NCBI GenBank assembly: GCA_021405325.1
Contig: QWII01000031.1
Coordinates: forward strand, 62,001-126,000
Length of the DNA stretch: 64,000 nucleotides
From: Caldilinea sp. CFX5
Lineage (GTDB): Bacteria > Chloroflexota > Anaerolineae > Caldilineales > Caldilineaceae
Reading direction: 5' to 3'
Position 1 is the first letter of the stretch, and every line of letters begins with the position of its first letter. Under the pieces are notes generated by a model, which worked only from the letters and a program-made list of their open reading frames with translations, was not told where the DNA came from and did no database searches. Below are positions 53,910-62,150 of this stretch, piece after piece. Made by a program: the position numbers and the translations under genes.

Positions 53910-54501
53910 AGGTGCCTCATTTCTTTACTACTCACTATATGATCCAACAAGCTTAAGGACGTTTTTACATCTTATGGGAAAAAACATTTTGCGAAACCGC
54001 AGCGAATACTCTCGGTTCGCTCAATTAAGGTTCGCTCTCTGGAAAAATTTGACGAAAGTAAGGTGTTTTCGTTGTTCCACCAGAGAGCGACGAACCGAGG
54101 GGAATAGTCACAAAAATACTCTTCGGGTTCTCATAGTAGTGACCCTGACTAAATTGCGTTGATACCCATCCTACACTATTTCTCTGCTTTCCTGCTTATA
54201 GTTGACGATTAAGAACACAAACGGATACGCTTAACTTTCGTTTTGATTAAGATACTCGTTCTCTGAGGTAGTGCAATCCCCATCTTTACATTGCTTTTAC
54301 TGTTAAAAACAGGTTATAGAGTCACTTCCACTAATACTAGAAGCATTAGTGGCACAGATATGCTTACTGTTATGGCTTATAGGAGCAGATCGAAGCTGGG
54401 ATCAAGGAGATTACTAACCAAAACATGTGGATAGAAGAGCGCGTTGGATGATTAAGCAGAAATTGCAATAAACAATATTTGATGTGTCGCTTTGACAAAA
54501 T
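53910..54501. other. AT-rich intergenic region with imperfect inverted repeat
   Basis: CTCGGTTCG and GTTCGCTCTCTGG (about 53992-54041) are answered by CCAGAGAGCGACGAACCGAG (about 54080-54099). Beyond 54160 I see neither genes nor repeats. It marks the right edge of the AT-rich island. Confidence 0.5.
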
Positions 54502-54810
54502 TTATGCCGATGCTTGAAACTCCTGGCGTGCGCGGCGGATCATCTCAGCGTAGTATAATTTCTCCAGCACCCAGGTGCGCATTAACGTAGTATAGTCGAC
54601 CTGTTCTTCCTGGGCTAACCGTTGCAGCGCTGCAAACTCTTTGGCCGGCAAGTCAATTGCAACCGTTGTTCCACGCCGCGCAAAGACCGGTTCTGTTACT
54701 TCCTCCAACTCATCCTCAAAGTCTGTCACATCGTGAGTATCCCAGAACTTTGCCAGCTCTTCAATAGAATCAGTTTGTGGTAAACGGGTTTGCTTCATCG
54801 TCGTTTCCAT
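54502..54810 (-). CDS. CopG/BrnA-like antitoxin-type protein
   Basis: 102 residues from the preferred ATG. The N-terminal SIEELAKFWDTHDVTDFEDELEEV is the stretch found in CopG-type antitoxins of type II systems, and a ribbon-helix-helix-like segment follows (TTVAIDLPAKEFAALQRLAQEEQV). No toxin gene lies next to it in the window. It may be an orphan antitoxin or transcriptional regulator. A longer frame to 54879 is not supported by a ribosome site. Confidence 0.7.
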   Translation of the reverse strand: METTMKQTRLPQTDSIEELAKFWDTHDVTDFEDELEEVTEPVFARRGTTVAIDLPAKEFAALQRLAQEEQVDYTTLMRTWVLEKLYYAEMIRRARQEFQASA

Positions 54811-55056
54811 GCGCGATAGCGCTTTTCTTCTTTGGGCGTCATTGGCCGTGCGGTCACAGGAAACGCTTTTCCATATCAATCATAGGTTCTAGTTTACCAC
54901 AGCAAAGGAACAGTGACAAGCATCTGTCACCAATAACATAAGCGTTTCATTTCTCTTTGTTGCTTATTTTGTAAGGTAGCGTAATCTTAACCCTTGCTCT
55001 ATAATGTACAATCAGAATTTGTTTATTATGCAGCGCAATCAATAAAGACAAACTCC

Positions 55057-56865
55057 ATGACACCAATCATTCGGGTTGAAAATCTACACCACACCTACAA
55101 CGTCGAGACAGCACAACCCGTCCACGCATTGCAAGCAGTCTCCCTGACCATCCAACAGGGCGAATATGTCGTCATTCTCGGCCACAATGGGTCGGGGAAA
55201 TCGACGTTGGCGCGCCATCTGAATGGGTTGCTCTTGCCGACGCAAGGTGAGGTGTGGGTAAAGGAATGGAACACCAAAGACGCTAACGCGCTGCGGGCCA
55301 TTCGTTCGACGGTGGGCATGGTCTTTCAGACGCCCGACAACCAGATTGTCGCTACCATTGTCGAAGAGGATGTGGCCTTTGGACCGGAGAATTTGGGCGT
55401 TGCTCATGATGAGATGGTGCAGCGCGTGAACTGGTCGCTGGAGACGGTGGATATGTGGGACTTTCGCCATCGCGCGCCCCACCTGCTCTCCGGCGGACAG
55501 AAGCAGCGGGTCTGTATTGCCGGCGTCCTGGCGATGCGACCGGAGGTGTTGGTGCTGGATGAGTCCACCGCCATGCTCGACCCGCTAGGGCGGCAGGAAG
55601 TCTTAGCAATTGTCCAACGGCTCAATCGGGAACAGGGTGTAACGGTGGTCGCCGTCACGCATTTTATGGAAGAAGCGGTGGCGGCGGATCGGGTGATTGT
55701 CATGGACGGGGGCCAAATCGTCATGCAGGGAACGCCGCGCGAACTCTTCCGCCAGGCTGACCGGCTACGTGAATTACACCTGGACATTCCCCCGATCACC
55801 GAATTAGCGCTTGCGCTGCACGAGCAAATCCCCACCTTTCCGCCCGATTTGCTCACAATTGAAGAATTTGTCCAAGCCACCCAAGCACACGCAACACGTA
55901 ACACGCAGCACGAATCACGCAGCACGCAGCAACCAGCACGCAGCAACCAATCAACCAGTCATCCAGTCATCCAACTCCACCATGTCAGCCACGACTACAT
56001 GCGCGATACGCCGCTGCAAGTGCGGGCATTACATGATGTCACCTTCACCGTCAACCGCGGCGATATTGTCGGCATCATCGGCCACACGGGATCGGGTAAA
56101 TCAACAGCGATACAGCATACGAATGCACTGTTGCGCCCCCACGGCGGCCAGGTGATCATTCTGGGGCAAGATGTCAACGATGAGCAGGTTGATCTGCGGT
56201 TGGTTCGACGACGAGTTGGCCTGGTCTTTCAATTCCCGGAAACACAACTTTTTGAGCGCTATGTAGGCGATGACATTGCGTATGGCCCGCGCAACTTGAA
56301 GTTAAGCCGGGAAGAGGTGCGGGGGCGGGTGCGACGGGCCATGGAAGCGGTAGGGCTGGGTTTTGAAGCATTTAAGGATCGCATGACCTTTGGTCTCAGC
56401 GGTGGGCAAAAACGGCGGGTGGCGCTGGCTGGCGTATTGGCGCTGGAGCCGGAAGTCCTGGTGCTGGATGAGCCAACCGCCGGTCTCGACCCGGCAGGGC
56501 GCCAACAGTTGATGGAGCATATTCTCGCCCTCCACCGGCAGGGGACAACGCTTGTCCTCATCTCCCATAACATGGATGAACTGGCGGCTATTTGTAACCG
56601 GCTCTATGTTTTCGCTGATGGCCGCACGGTGATGGAAGGAACGCCGGAGCAGATTTTTGCGGATGTCACCCGCTTGCAGGCGTTAGGACTCAATGCACCG
56701 GCTGTCACGTTGCTCTGCAATGCGTTAGTTAATGCGCAACTGCTACCCGCCACCGCAACGATTTACACCTACGAACAGGCCATACACACCCTACGCATAC
56801 ACCTTTCCCCAGGCAACTCCGTAACGCCTATAATAGACGCAGCGGAACAACAACCAACGCAATAA
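55057..56865 (+). CDS. ecfA: Energy-coupling factor transporter ATPase, fused EcfA-EcfA'
   Basis: 602 residues with two full ABC modules in one chain. Module 1 has Walker A GHNGSGKST (about 43-51), LSGGQKQRV and VLVLDESTAMLD; module 2 has Walker A GHTGSGKST, LSGGQKRRV and LVLDEPTAGLD. In most ECF systems these are separate EcfA1/EcfA2 proteins. The linker (about residues 274-303, positions 55876-55965) is low-complexity Ala/Thr/Gln/His/Ser and is encoded by repeat words also found in an intergenic hairpin. It energises EcfT and an S component encoded 3.5 kb downstream. The start at 55057 is chosen because TATAAT at 55000-55005 is a promoter, not a coding start. Confidence 0.92.
   Translation: MTPIIRVENLHHTYNVETAQPVHALQAVSLTIQQGEYVVILGHNGSGKSTLARHLNGLLLPTQGEVWVKEWNTKDANALRAIRSTVGMVFQTPDNQIVATIVEEDVAFGPENLGVAHDEMVQRVNWSLETVDMWDFRHRAPHLLSGGQKQRVCIAGVLAMRPEVLVLDESTAMLDPLGRQEVLAIVQRLNREQGVTVVAVTHFMEEAVAADRVIVMDGGQIVMQGTPRELFRQADRLRELHLDIPPITELALALHEQIPTFPPDLLTIEEFVQATQAHATRNTQHESRSTQQPARSNQSTSHPVIQLHHVSHDYMRDTPLQVRALHDVTFTVNRGDIVGIIGHTGSGKSTAIQHTNALLRPHGGQVIILGQDVNDEQVDLRLVRRRVGLVFQFPETQLFERYVGDDIAYGPRNLKLSREEVRGRVRRAMEAVGLGFEAFKDRMTFGLSGGQKRRVALAGVLALEPEVLVLDEPTAGLDPAGRQQLMEHILALHRQGTTLVLISHNMDELAAICNRLYVFADGRTVMEGTPEQIFADVTRLQALGLNAPAVTLLCNALVNAQLLPATATIYTYEQAIHTLRIHLSPGNSVTPIIDAAEQQPTQ
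55880..55965 (+). repeat. CACGCAGCACG-type repeat words coding for the ATPase linker
   Basis: CACGCAACACG, CACGCAGCACG, AATCACGCAGCACGCAGC and AGCACGCAGC follow one another, the same words as in the hairpin at 10019-10080. They are translated in frame between the two ATPase modules. Confidence 0.75.
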
Positions 56866-56905
56866 AACTGTCAGGGGAACCCGCCATAAAAACAACAAAC
56901 AACGC

Positions 56906-56934
56906 TTGACAGAACGCGATAGATATAGTAAAAT
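56906..56934 (+). promoter_or_regulatory. Predicted sigma-70 promoter of the toxin-antitoxin pair
   Basis: TTGACA (56906-56911), 17-bp spacer, TAAAAT (56929-56934). It gives the downstream genes an own start inside the ECF locus. Confidence 0.65.
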
Positions 56935-56983
56935 CAAACAAAACCTGGAGAACCTACAAGAATTATAGAACCTAGAGGTGCGC

Positions 56984-57637
56984 ATGGCAGAAATCCGCAT
57001 CGGCGCTGAACAATTTCGACGACAACTCACCGACCTGCTCAACCGTGTCAGCTATGGCGCCGATCATGTCGTTGTCGAACGACATGGCACCGCCCTGGCG
57101 GCGCTGATTCCTTTTGCGCTTTACGAAGCAATCCTTGCGGCAGAGATCCCACAAAAGTTGGACGGACGCAACGCAAGCGACAGCAGTACGGCTGACCTGG
57201 CGGCAGAAATTGAAGCTGTCCTTCAAAGCAGCGGCAGCACCTATAAGACACGAGAAGAGGAAGAACAGGGGGCGCCAACCGTCCTGTTGCGCGAACGAGC
57301 GGTGAATACGTATGAACTCAATCCCTTTGGCGCGATGCTTGGCCAAAGCAGCACCTTCACCTTAGAAGAGGTCGCCATGTACCTAAAATTACCCGTTGAT
57401 GTAGTTGCCCGCAGCGCCGCCCAAGGCGAGATTCCCGGGCGACGCATCAATGAAACCTGGCGTTTTTTGAAGAGCGCCATTGACAACTGGCTGCATCCCG
57501 TTGATGGACGGCAGATCTTGCTGCAACAAGCGGGGGCTTTTGCGGATGATGATTCGTTGGCAGAGTTGCGTCGCGTCATCTATCAAGAGCGTGGTCGCCC
57601 CGAAAGCGAAAGCCCGGATGAGCAAACAAGAGCATAA
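56984..57637 (+). CDS. Phd-type antitoxin fused to an excisionase-like DNA-binding domain
   Basis: 217 residues. The first 60 (IGAEQFRRQLTDLLNRVSYGADHVVVERHGTALAALIP) are a Phd/YefM domain. The C-terminal part (about 124-168: FTLEEVAMYLKLPVDVVARSAAQGEIPGRRINETWRFLK) is a MerR/excisionase-like HTH. Combining both would bind the operon's own DNA and the toxin. AGAGG precedes the ATG at 56984. The next gene, 40 bp on, is the PIN toxin. Confidence 0.82.
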   Translation: MAEIRIGAEQFRRQLTDLLNRVSYGADHVVVERHGTALAALIPFALYEAILAAEIPQKLDGRNASDSSTADLAAEIEAVLQSSGSTYKTREEEEQGAPTVLLRERAVNTYELNPFGAMLGQSSTFTLEEVAMYLKLPVDVVARSAAQGEIPGRRINETWRFLKSAIDNWLHPVDGRQILLQQAGAFADDDSLAELRRVIYQERGRPESESPDEQTRA

Positions 57638-57677
57638 GCAACCCGCCAACAGAGCCGAAGCGTGAAGCGGGCGCGCC

Positions 57678-58097
57678 ATGTACCTACTCGACACCGATAC
57701 GCTCACCTATCTCTATGCCGGCCAGATGCAGGTTGTTAGTCGCTTGCAGCAGGCCGGCACCCCCAATGTCGGCACGACGATCATTACCAAGATCGAAGTG
57801 TTGCGTGGACGGATGGACGCGGTTACCAAGGCAGCGGACGCCGGTAAGTTGCTCCATGCCCAACAACTCTTGATCCGCAGTGAACAATTTATCGAAGCGA
57901 TGATCGTTGTTCCGCTTGATCAACCAGCGGCCACGCTCTTTGAACGTTTGACAAAGGCGCCAGCCTTGCACAAGATCGGGCGCGCCGATCTGTTGATTGC
58001 CAGCATTGCCCTTGCCAACCGGGCAACCCTGGTCACCCGCAATCGCCGCCATTTTGAAAAGGTGCCGGGGTTGACGGTGGTGAATTGGGTGGATTAG
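57678..58097 (+). CDS. vapC: PIN-domain toxin (VapC family)
   Basis: 139 residues. The acidic active site is made of Asp5 and Asp7 (LLDTDTLTYL), Glu in TKIEVLRG (about 39) and Asp in IGRADLLIASIA (about 103), with LVTRNRRHF as the last motif. It is an RNase that typically cuts tRNA or rRNA, held in check by the preceding antitoxin. All catalytic positions are kept, so it is probably active. Confidence 0.9.
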   Translation: MYLLDTDTLTYLYAGQMQVVSRLQQAGTPNVGTTIITKIEVLRGRMDAVTKAADAGKLLHAQQLLIRSEQFIEAMIVVPLDQPAATLFERLTKAPALHKIGRADLLIASIALANRATLVTRNRRHFEKVPGLTVVNWVD

Positions 58098-58130
58098 GGA
58101 GGCAGGGAGACAGGGAAACAGGGAGAGAAG
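58098..58130. repeat. Low-complexity GGGAGACAGG-type tract before the M20 gene
   Basis: GGGAGGCAGGGAGACAGGG and AAACAGGGAGAGAAG repeat a CAGGGAGA word. As at 45216-45275, it looks like a single arm of a word-built hairpin and supplies the ribosome site. Confidence 0.55.
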
Positions 58131-59360
58131 ATGCTCTCAACGCTTGAGCAGGAAGTTTTACAACAGATCAATGATGATGAACTCATTCAATGGGTACAAG
58201 AATTGACGCGTATCCCTAGCGTCTGGCGACCGGATCGGGGCGAAGGGGAAGCGGCGGCGGCAGCGTGGGTGGCGGATCGTTGCCGGGCAATGGGGCTGGA
58301 AACGCATGTCGAGGAGGTGCAGCCGGGGCGACCGAATGTGATTGCCCTGCATCGTATGGCGGATGGGCCAACGTTGATGTTTGAGGGGCATACAGATGTT
58401 GTCACGGAAGGTGATCCCAGTGTGTGGACAGATCCGCCCTTTAGCGCGACAATTCGCGATGATCGTATTTATGGGCGCGGGGCGAATGATATGAAGGCCG
58501 GGGTGGTCTGTGCGCTGCTGGCAACAAAGGCGATTGTCGAGAGTGGCGTCCGTCTCAGGGGTACGATCTTGCTGGGTATAGTCTGTGACGAAGAAGGCCA
58601 GATGATCGGCATCAAACACTTTGTTGATCGGGGCTGGGCGGATCGGGTTGATGCGGCGATCATCTGTGAACCGGAGGAAAATCACCTCTGCCTCTGCCAG
58701 AAAGGGGTGATGTGGCTGCACGTGGTCATCCATGGCGAGATGGCGCATGGGGCGATGCCGCTCTCTGGCGTCAACAGCGCCTATCCGATGGCGCGCTTTT
58801 TGAGCGCCGTACAAGCGTTGGAACAACAGGAAATTGTGGCGCATGGTCGCCATCCCGATTTGGGACAGCCGAGCATTACACCAACCATCCTTGCTTCACC
58901 AGTGCGTGGTCATGGCGAAGCGCAAAATAATGTGATGCCTGGCGCGACCGAAACGGTTCTCGACTGTCGCTTGATTCCCGGTCAAAACCCGGAGGCGCTG
59001 GCGGCGACCATTGCGACATTGTTGCAAGCCGCAACCGCCAGTGATTCACGACTGCGTTATAGTTTCAATGTGCTGGAAATTCGTTACCCCACCCAAACCG
59101 ATCCCACCCATCCGGTTGTAACCACATTGGCGTCAGCCTATCATGATTTGACGGGGAAAGCCCCGATCTATGGTGGCGTTCCCGGCTCGACAGATGGTAC
59201 AATTCTCCATGCCCGCAAAGGCATCCCGATTGTCACTTGCGGCCCCGGCGATATGTTTATTCCCCACCACATTGACGAATGGGTGAGCATTGACGAGATT
59301 AAGTTGGCCGTGCGGATGTATGTCGTAGCGGCGATACGGTATTTGGGTGTTCAAGGATAG
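58131..59360 (+). CDS. M20 family metallopeptidase (ArgE/DapE/CPG2-like)
   Basis: 409 residues. Di-zinc site: His87 and catalytic Asp89 (EGHTDVV), Asp near 120 (GRGANDMKAG), Glu-Glu near 152 (CDEEGQ), Glu near 180 (CEPEE) and His near 384 (PHHIDEW). A dimerisation domain occupies about 185-300. The family removes an acyl or amino-acid group from small amides or peptides. It is followed 20 bp on by the P1 peptidase and ECF genes, so a role in processing an imported compound is likely. Confidence 0.9.
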   Translation: MLSTLEQEVLQQINDDELIQWVQELTRIPSVWRPDRGEGEAAAAAWVADRCRAMGLETHVEEVQPGRPNVIALHRMADGPTLMFEGHTDVVTEGDPSVWTDPPFSATIRDDRIYGRGANDMKAGVVCALLATKAIVESGVRLRGTILLGIVCDEEGQMIGIKHFVDRGWADRVDAAIICEPEENHLCLCQKGVMWLHVVIHGEMAHGAMPLSGVNSAYPMARFLSAVQALEQQEIVAHGRHPDLGQPSITPTILASPVRGHGEAQNNVMPGATETVLDCRLIPGQNPEALAATIATLLQAATASDSRLRYSFNVLEIRYPTQTDPTHPVVTTLASAYHDLTGKAPIYGGVPGSTDGTILHARKGIPIVTCGPGDMFIPHHIDEWVSIDEIKLAVRMYVVAAIRYLGVQG

Positions 59361-59380
59361 AGAAGTGGATCTAGGCAACC

Positions 59381-60358
59381 ATGTACAACGCATTGACTGA
59401 CGTTCCTGGTATTACAGTCGGCCACTGGACGAACCTGGCAGCGGCGACTGGCTGCACCGTTATCCTTTGCCCCGAAGGTGCAGTGGCCGGCGTCGATGTA
59501 CGCGGCGGCGCGCCGGGGACACGCGAAACCGATCTGCTCAATCCGGCCTGCATGGTCGAAAAGGTTCACGCCATCTGTCTAGCCGGCGGCAGCGCCTATG
59601 GGTTGGCGGCGGCAGATGGCGTAATGCGTTGGCTGGAAGCACATGGCTATGGCTTTGATGTGCGGATCGCACGGGTGCCGATTGTGCCGACGGCGGTTAT
59701 CTTTGACCTGGCGCTTGGGCGCGCGGATGTGCGGCCCGATGCAGCGGCGGGGTATGTGGCTTGTGAAGCAGCCAGCGCCGGCCCCATTGCCGAAGGGAAT
59801 GTCGGCGCCGGCACAGGGGCAACGGTCGGTAAGATTTTAGGCTATCACTATGGCATGAAGGGTGGTCTAGGGACAGCCAGCTTGCATATCAACAATGGCG
59901 TAGTGATCGCCGCCTTGGCGGTCGTGAATGCAGCGGGTGACATTGTCGATCCCAAAATCAACCAAATCGTTGCCGGCGCCCGGCGGGCCGATGGCGCGGG
60001 CATTGCCGACATTATGGCAACGTTGGCCGGCGGCGTAGGCCCCAGCCGCGAAAGCTGGGGGGCGCGCAATACGACGCTCGGTGTGGTCGCCACCAATGTC
60101 GCCCTGACCAAGGCCGGCGCCAACAAACTGGCGCAGGTAGCTCAAACCGGGCTGACGCGGGCGATTCGGCCGGTCCATACGCTGATCGATGGCGACGTGG
60201 TCTTCGCCCTTTCCCTGGGCGACAAAAGCGGCGACCCAACCGTGATCGGCGCGCTGGCCGCGGATGTGTTGAGCGAGGCGATTGTCCGGGCTGTACGGGC
60301 GGCGGAAACGTTACATGGCATGCCGGCGGCGAAAGAGTTACTGCAGGCGCAACAATGA
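59381..60358 (+). CDS. P1 family peptidase (DmpA/BapA-like aminopeptidase)
   Basis: 325 residues, a self-cleaving Ntn-type hydrolase. GAPGTRETDLL (about 48-58), AICLAGGSAYGLAAADGV and NNGVVIAALAVVNAAGDIV are family hallmarks. ARNTTLGVVATN (about 228-239) contains the nucleophile site after autoprocessing, probably Thr231 or Thr232. Relatives cleave L-amino-acid amides, D-esters or beta-amino-acid peptides (releasing beta-alanine). The stop overlaps the EcfT ATG by 4 bases, tying it tightly to the transporter. Confidence 0.9.
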   Translation: MYNALTDVPGITVGHWTNLAAATGCTVILCPEGAVAGVDVRGGAPGTRETDLLNPACMVEKVHAICLAGGSAYGLAAADGVMRWLEAHGYGFDVRIARVPIVPTAVIFDLALGRADVRPDAAAGYVACEAASAGPIAEGNVGAGTGATVGKILGYHYGMKGGLGTASLHINNGVVIAALAVVNAAGDIVDPKINQIVAGARRADGAGIADIMATLAGGVGPSRESWGARNTTLGVVATNVALTKAGANKLAQVAQTGLTRAIRPVHTLIDGDVVFALSLGDKSGDPTVIGALAADVLSEAIVRAVRAAETLHGMPAAKELLQAQQ

Positions 60359-61215
60359 CCTTTGAATTGACCCGTAACATAGCCATCGGGCAGTATATTC
60401 CGACGAACTCGATCATCCACCGGCTTGATCCCCGTGCGAAGCTGTTGGCGACGCTCTTTTTGATGATTGCCATTTCGGTCGTCGATTCGCTGCTGGCAAT
60501 GGGCATGTTGCTGCTGGTATTGGTCAGCATCACCTGGCTGGCGAAGTTGCCCTTTGGTTATATCTTGCGCGGTTTTATCCGTAGTTGGCCAGTGCTGGCC
60601 TTTTTTCTAACCCTTGCTTTACTGTATATCGGTTGGCAAGAACCGGCAGGCAAGGTCTATTTTGAATGGTCTTATCTACGGGTCACACGGCTGGCGTTGC
60701 AACTGATTGCCTTGAGTGTGCTGCGCCTGCTCTCGTTTATGTTCCTGGTCAGCTTGCCTTCACTGACCACCAGCGTCACCGATTTGACCCATGGCATTCG
60801 CGTGCTGCTCTCCCCCTTTCGGCGCTTTGGCGTCCCGGCGCATGATATTGCCCTGGTCTTTATGATTGCGCTACGCTTTGTGCCGACGTTGGCGGAAGAG
60901 ACCGAACGAGTGATGAAGGCCCAAGCAAGTCGCGGCGGCGAAATCGGCGATCTCAGTTGGCGGCGACCGGTGCAGATTGGACGGGCATTGTTGCCGCTGA
61001 TCGTGCCGCTCTTTGTCAATGCCTTCCGACGGGCCGAAGAGCTTGCCATTGCCATGGAAGCGCGCTGTTTTATGCCGGGGGCTGAACGCACCAGTTACAC
61101 CGTCTTGCAAGGGGATGTGATTGACATCGTTGCGACATTGCTGATTTTGGTGCTTTGCCTGATCGCCATGTTCGCAAGCTGGCCGGCCATTCATGATCTC
61201 TCACCAATGTTATAA
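60355..61215 (+). CDS. ecfT: Energy-coupling factor transporter transmembrane protein EcfT
   Basis: 286 residues, mostly hydrophobic with five to six membrane helices in the first 140 residues and near the end. QASRGGEIG (about 184-192) and AMEARCF (about 229-235) are the two Ala-Arg-x coupling motifs that contact the ATPases. It forms the energising module with the fused EcfA and binds the S component from the next gene. Confidence 0.92.
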   Translation: MTFELTRNIAIGQYIPTNSIIHRLDPRAKLLATLFLMIAISVVDSLLAMGMLLLVLVSITWLAKLPFGYILRGFIRSWPVLAFFLTLALLYIGWQEPAGKVYFEWSYLRVTRLALQLIALSVLRLLSFMFLVSLPSLTTSVTDLTHGIRVLLSPFRRFGVPAHDIALVFMIALRFVPTLAEETERVMKAQASRGGEIGDLSWRRPVQIGRALLPLIVPLFVNAFRRAEELAIAMEARCFMPGAERTSYTVLQGDVIDIVATLLILVLCLIAMFASWPAIHDLSPML

Positions 61216-61273
61216 TGAAGATTATGCAAATGAATTAGCAAATCTACTCATCCATTTCGCAAAGGGGAAACTT

Positions 61274-61858
61274 ATGCAAAAGCAATCCTCATCGACACGC
61301 CGGTTGGTCATTACGGCCATGTTGATCGCCATCAGTATCGTTCTTTCCATTCCCATTGGCGTTGGGCCGCTGACCAGCTTGGGCTTTATCACCCTGGGGC
61401 CGGCGATTGCCTTTACCTTTATGCACGTACCGGCCATTATCGGCGCGGTGATGGAAGGGCCGGTGGTCGGCTTGATCGTCGGCGCGGCCTTTGGCCTGTT
61501 TAGCCTCTTTCTGGCCGGTCAACAGCCGGCGGGTAGTCCGAATGCGATCTTTGTCGATCCGATCATTTCGGTTCTGCCCCGTTTGTTTATCGGGCCGGTC
61601 GCCTGGTTTATCTACCGCGCCATTCGCGGCGCTAGTGAAAATGCCGGGTTGATCGGGGCAGCGATTGGCGGCACGTTGACCAATACGCTGTTGGTCATCG
61701 GCGCCATTGCCCTTCGCCTGAGTGTACCCTTCTTCCCAACCCTGGCCAGTGTGGGTCTCAATGTGGTGATTGAGTTGATTGTCGCTGCGGTATTGGTCGT
61801 AGCAATTGTTGGTGCGCTGCGGGGCGCTTCCGGTGGCCGCGGCGGTTCGTCAATCTGA
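61274..61858 (+). CDS. ECF transporter S component (substrate-binding membrane protein)
   Basis: 194 residues with six predicted helices: LVITAMLIAISIVLSI, FMHVPAIIGAVMEGPVVGLIVG and LLVIGAIAL among them. FMHVPAIIGA and the following glycine-rich helix are typical of the large ECF S family that includes folate, pantothenate and riboflavin binders. The vitamin or other ligand cannot be fixed from sequence. The start at 61274 is chosen because AAAGGGGAAAC precedes it; an upstream frame overlaps ecfT. Confidence 0.88.
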   Translation: MQKQSSSTRRLVITAMLIAISIVLSIPIGVGPLTSLGFITLGPAIAFTFMHVPAIIGAVMEGPVVGLIVGAAFGLFSLFLAGQQPAGSPNAIFVDPIISVLPRLFIGPVAWFIYRAIRGASENAGLIGAAIGGTLTNTLLVIGAIALRLSVPFFPTLASVGLNVVIELIVAAVLVVAIVGALRGASGGRGGSSI

Positions 61859-61916
61859 CAAGATGATCTTGTTGGTCGATAGTACATAGTGAACTTAAAC
61901 TCCCCTACTACCCGTA

Positions 61917-61970
61917 AGAAGCCGCCTCAGCGGCTGGTGTAGCATTGTCCTAGCCGCTGAGGCGGCTTCT
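61917..61970. terminator. 19-bp perfect hairpin after the S-component gene
   Basis: AGAAGCCGCCTCAGCGGCT (61917-61935) and its complement (61952-61970) with a 16-nt loop. It could terminate the ECF operon, although no T-run follows. Confidence 0.6.
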
Positions 61971-62012
61971 CGTTGTCAGCAAGGGGTTTATGAACATTAG
62001 GTAAATAAACCG

Positions 62013-62086
62013 GTAATCGTAGGTGCGGTTTGTAACCGCACTTGCTCCCTGGGAACCGTGCGGTTACAAACCGCACCTACGATTAC
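62013..62086. repeat. Perfect 28-bp inverted repeat, family shared with 33177-33250
   Basis: Arms 62013-62040 and 62059-62086 (GTAATCGTAGGTGCGG... and complement). The loop CTTGCTCCCTGGGAACCG differs from the 33 kb copy at two positions. Both copies also share AATAAACCGG beside one arm. Confidence 0.9.
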
Positions 62087-62150
62087 AACTCCCATCAACC
62101 CCCGTTCTAAGGTGAGGCGATGCTTGTCACCTCAAGAGAGGAAGCGATTT

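Noticed and set aside
53974..54162. Short plus-strand frame in the AT-rich gap
   Set aside because: It coincides with the imperfect inverted repeat and has neither a good ribosome site nor a recognisable domain.
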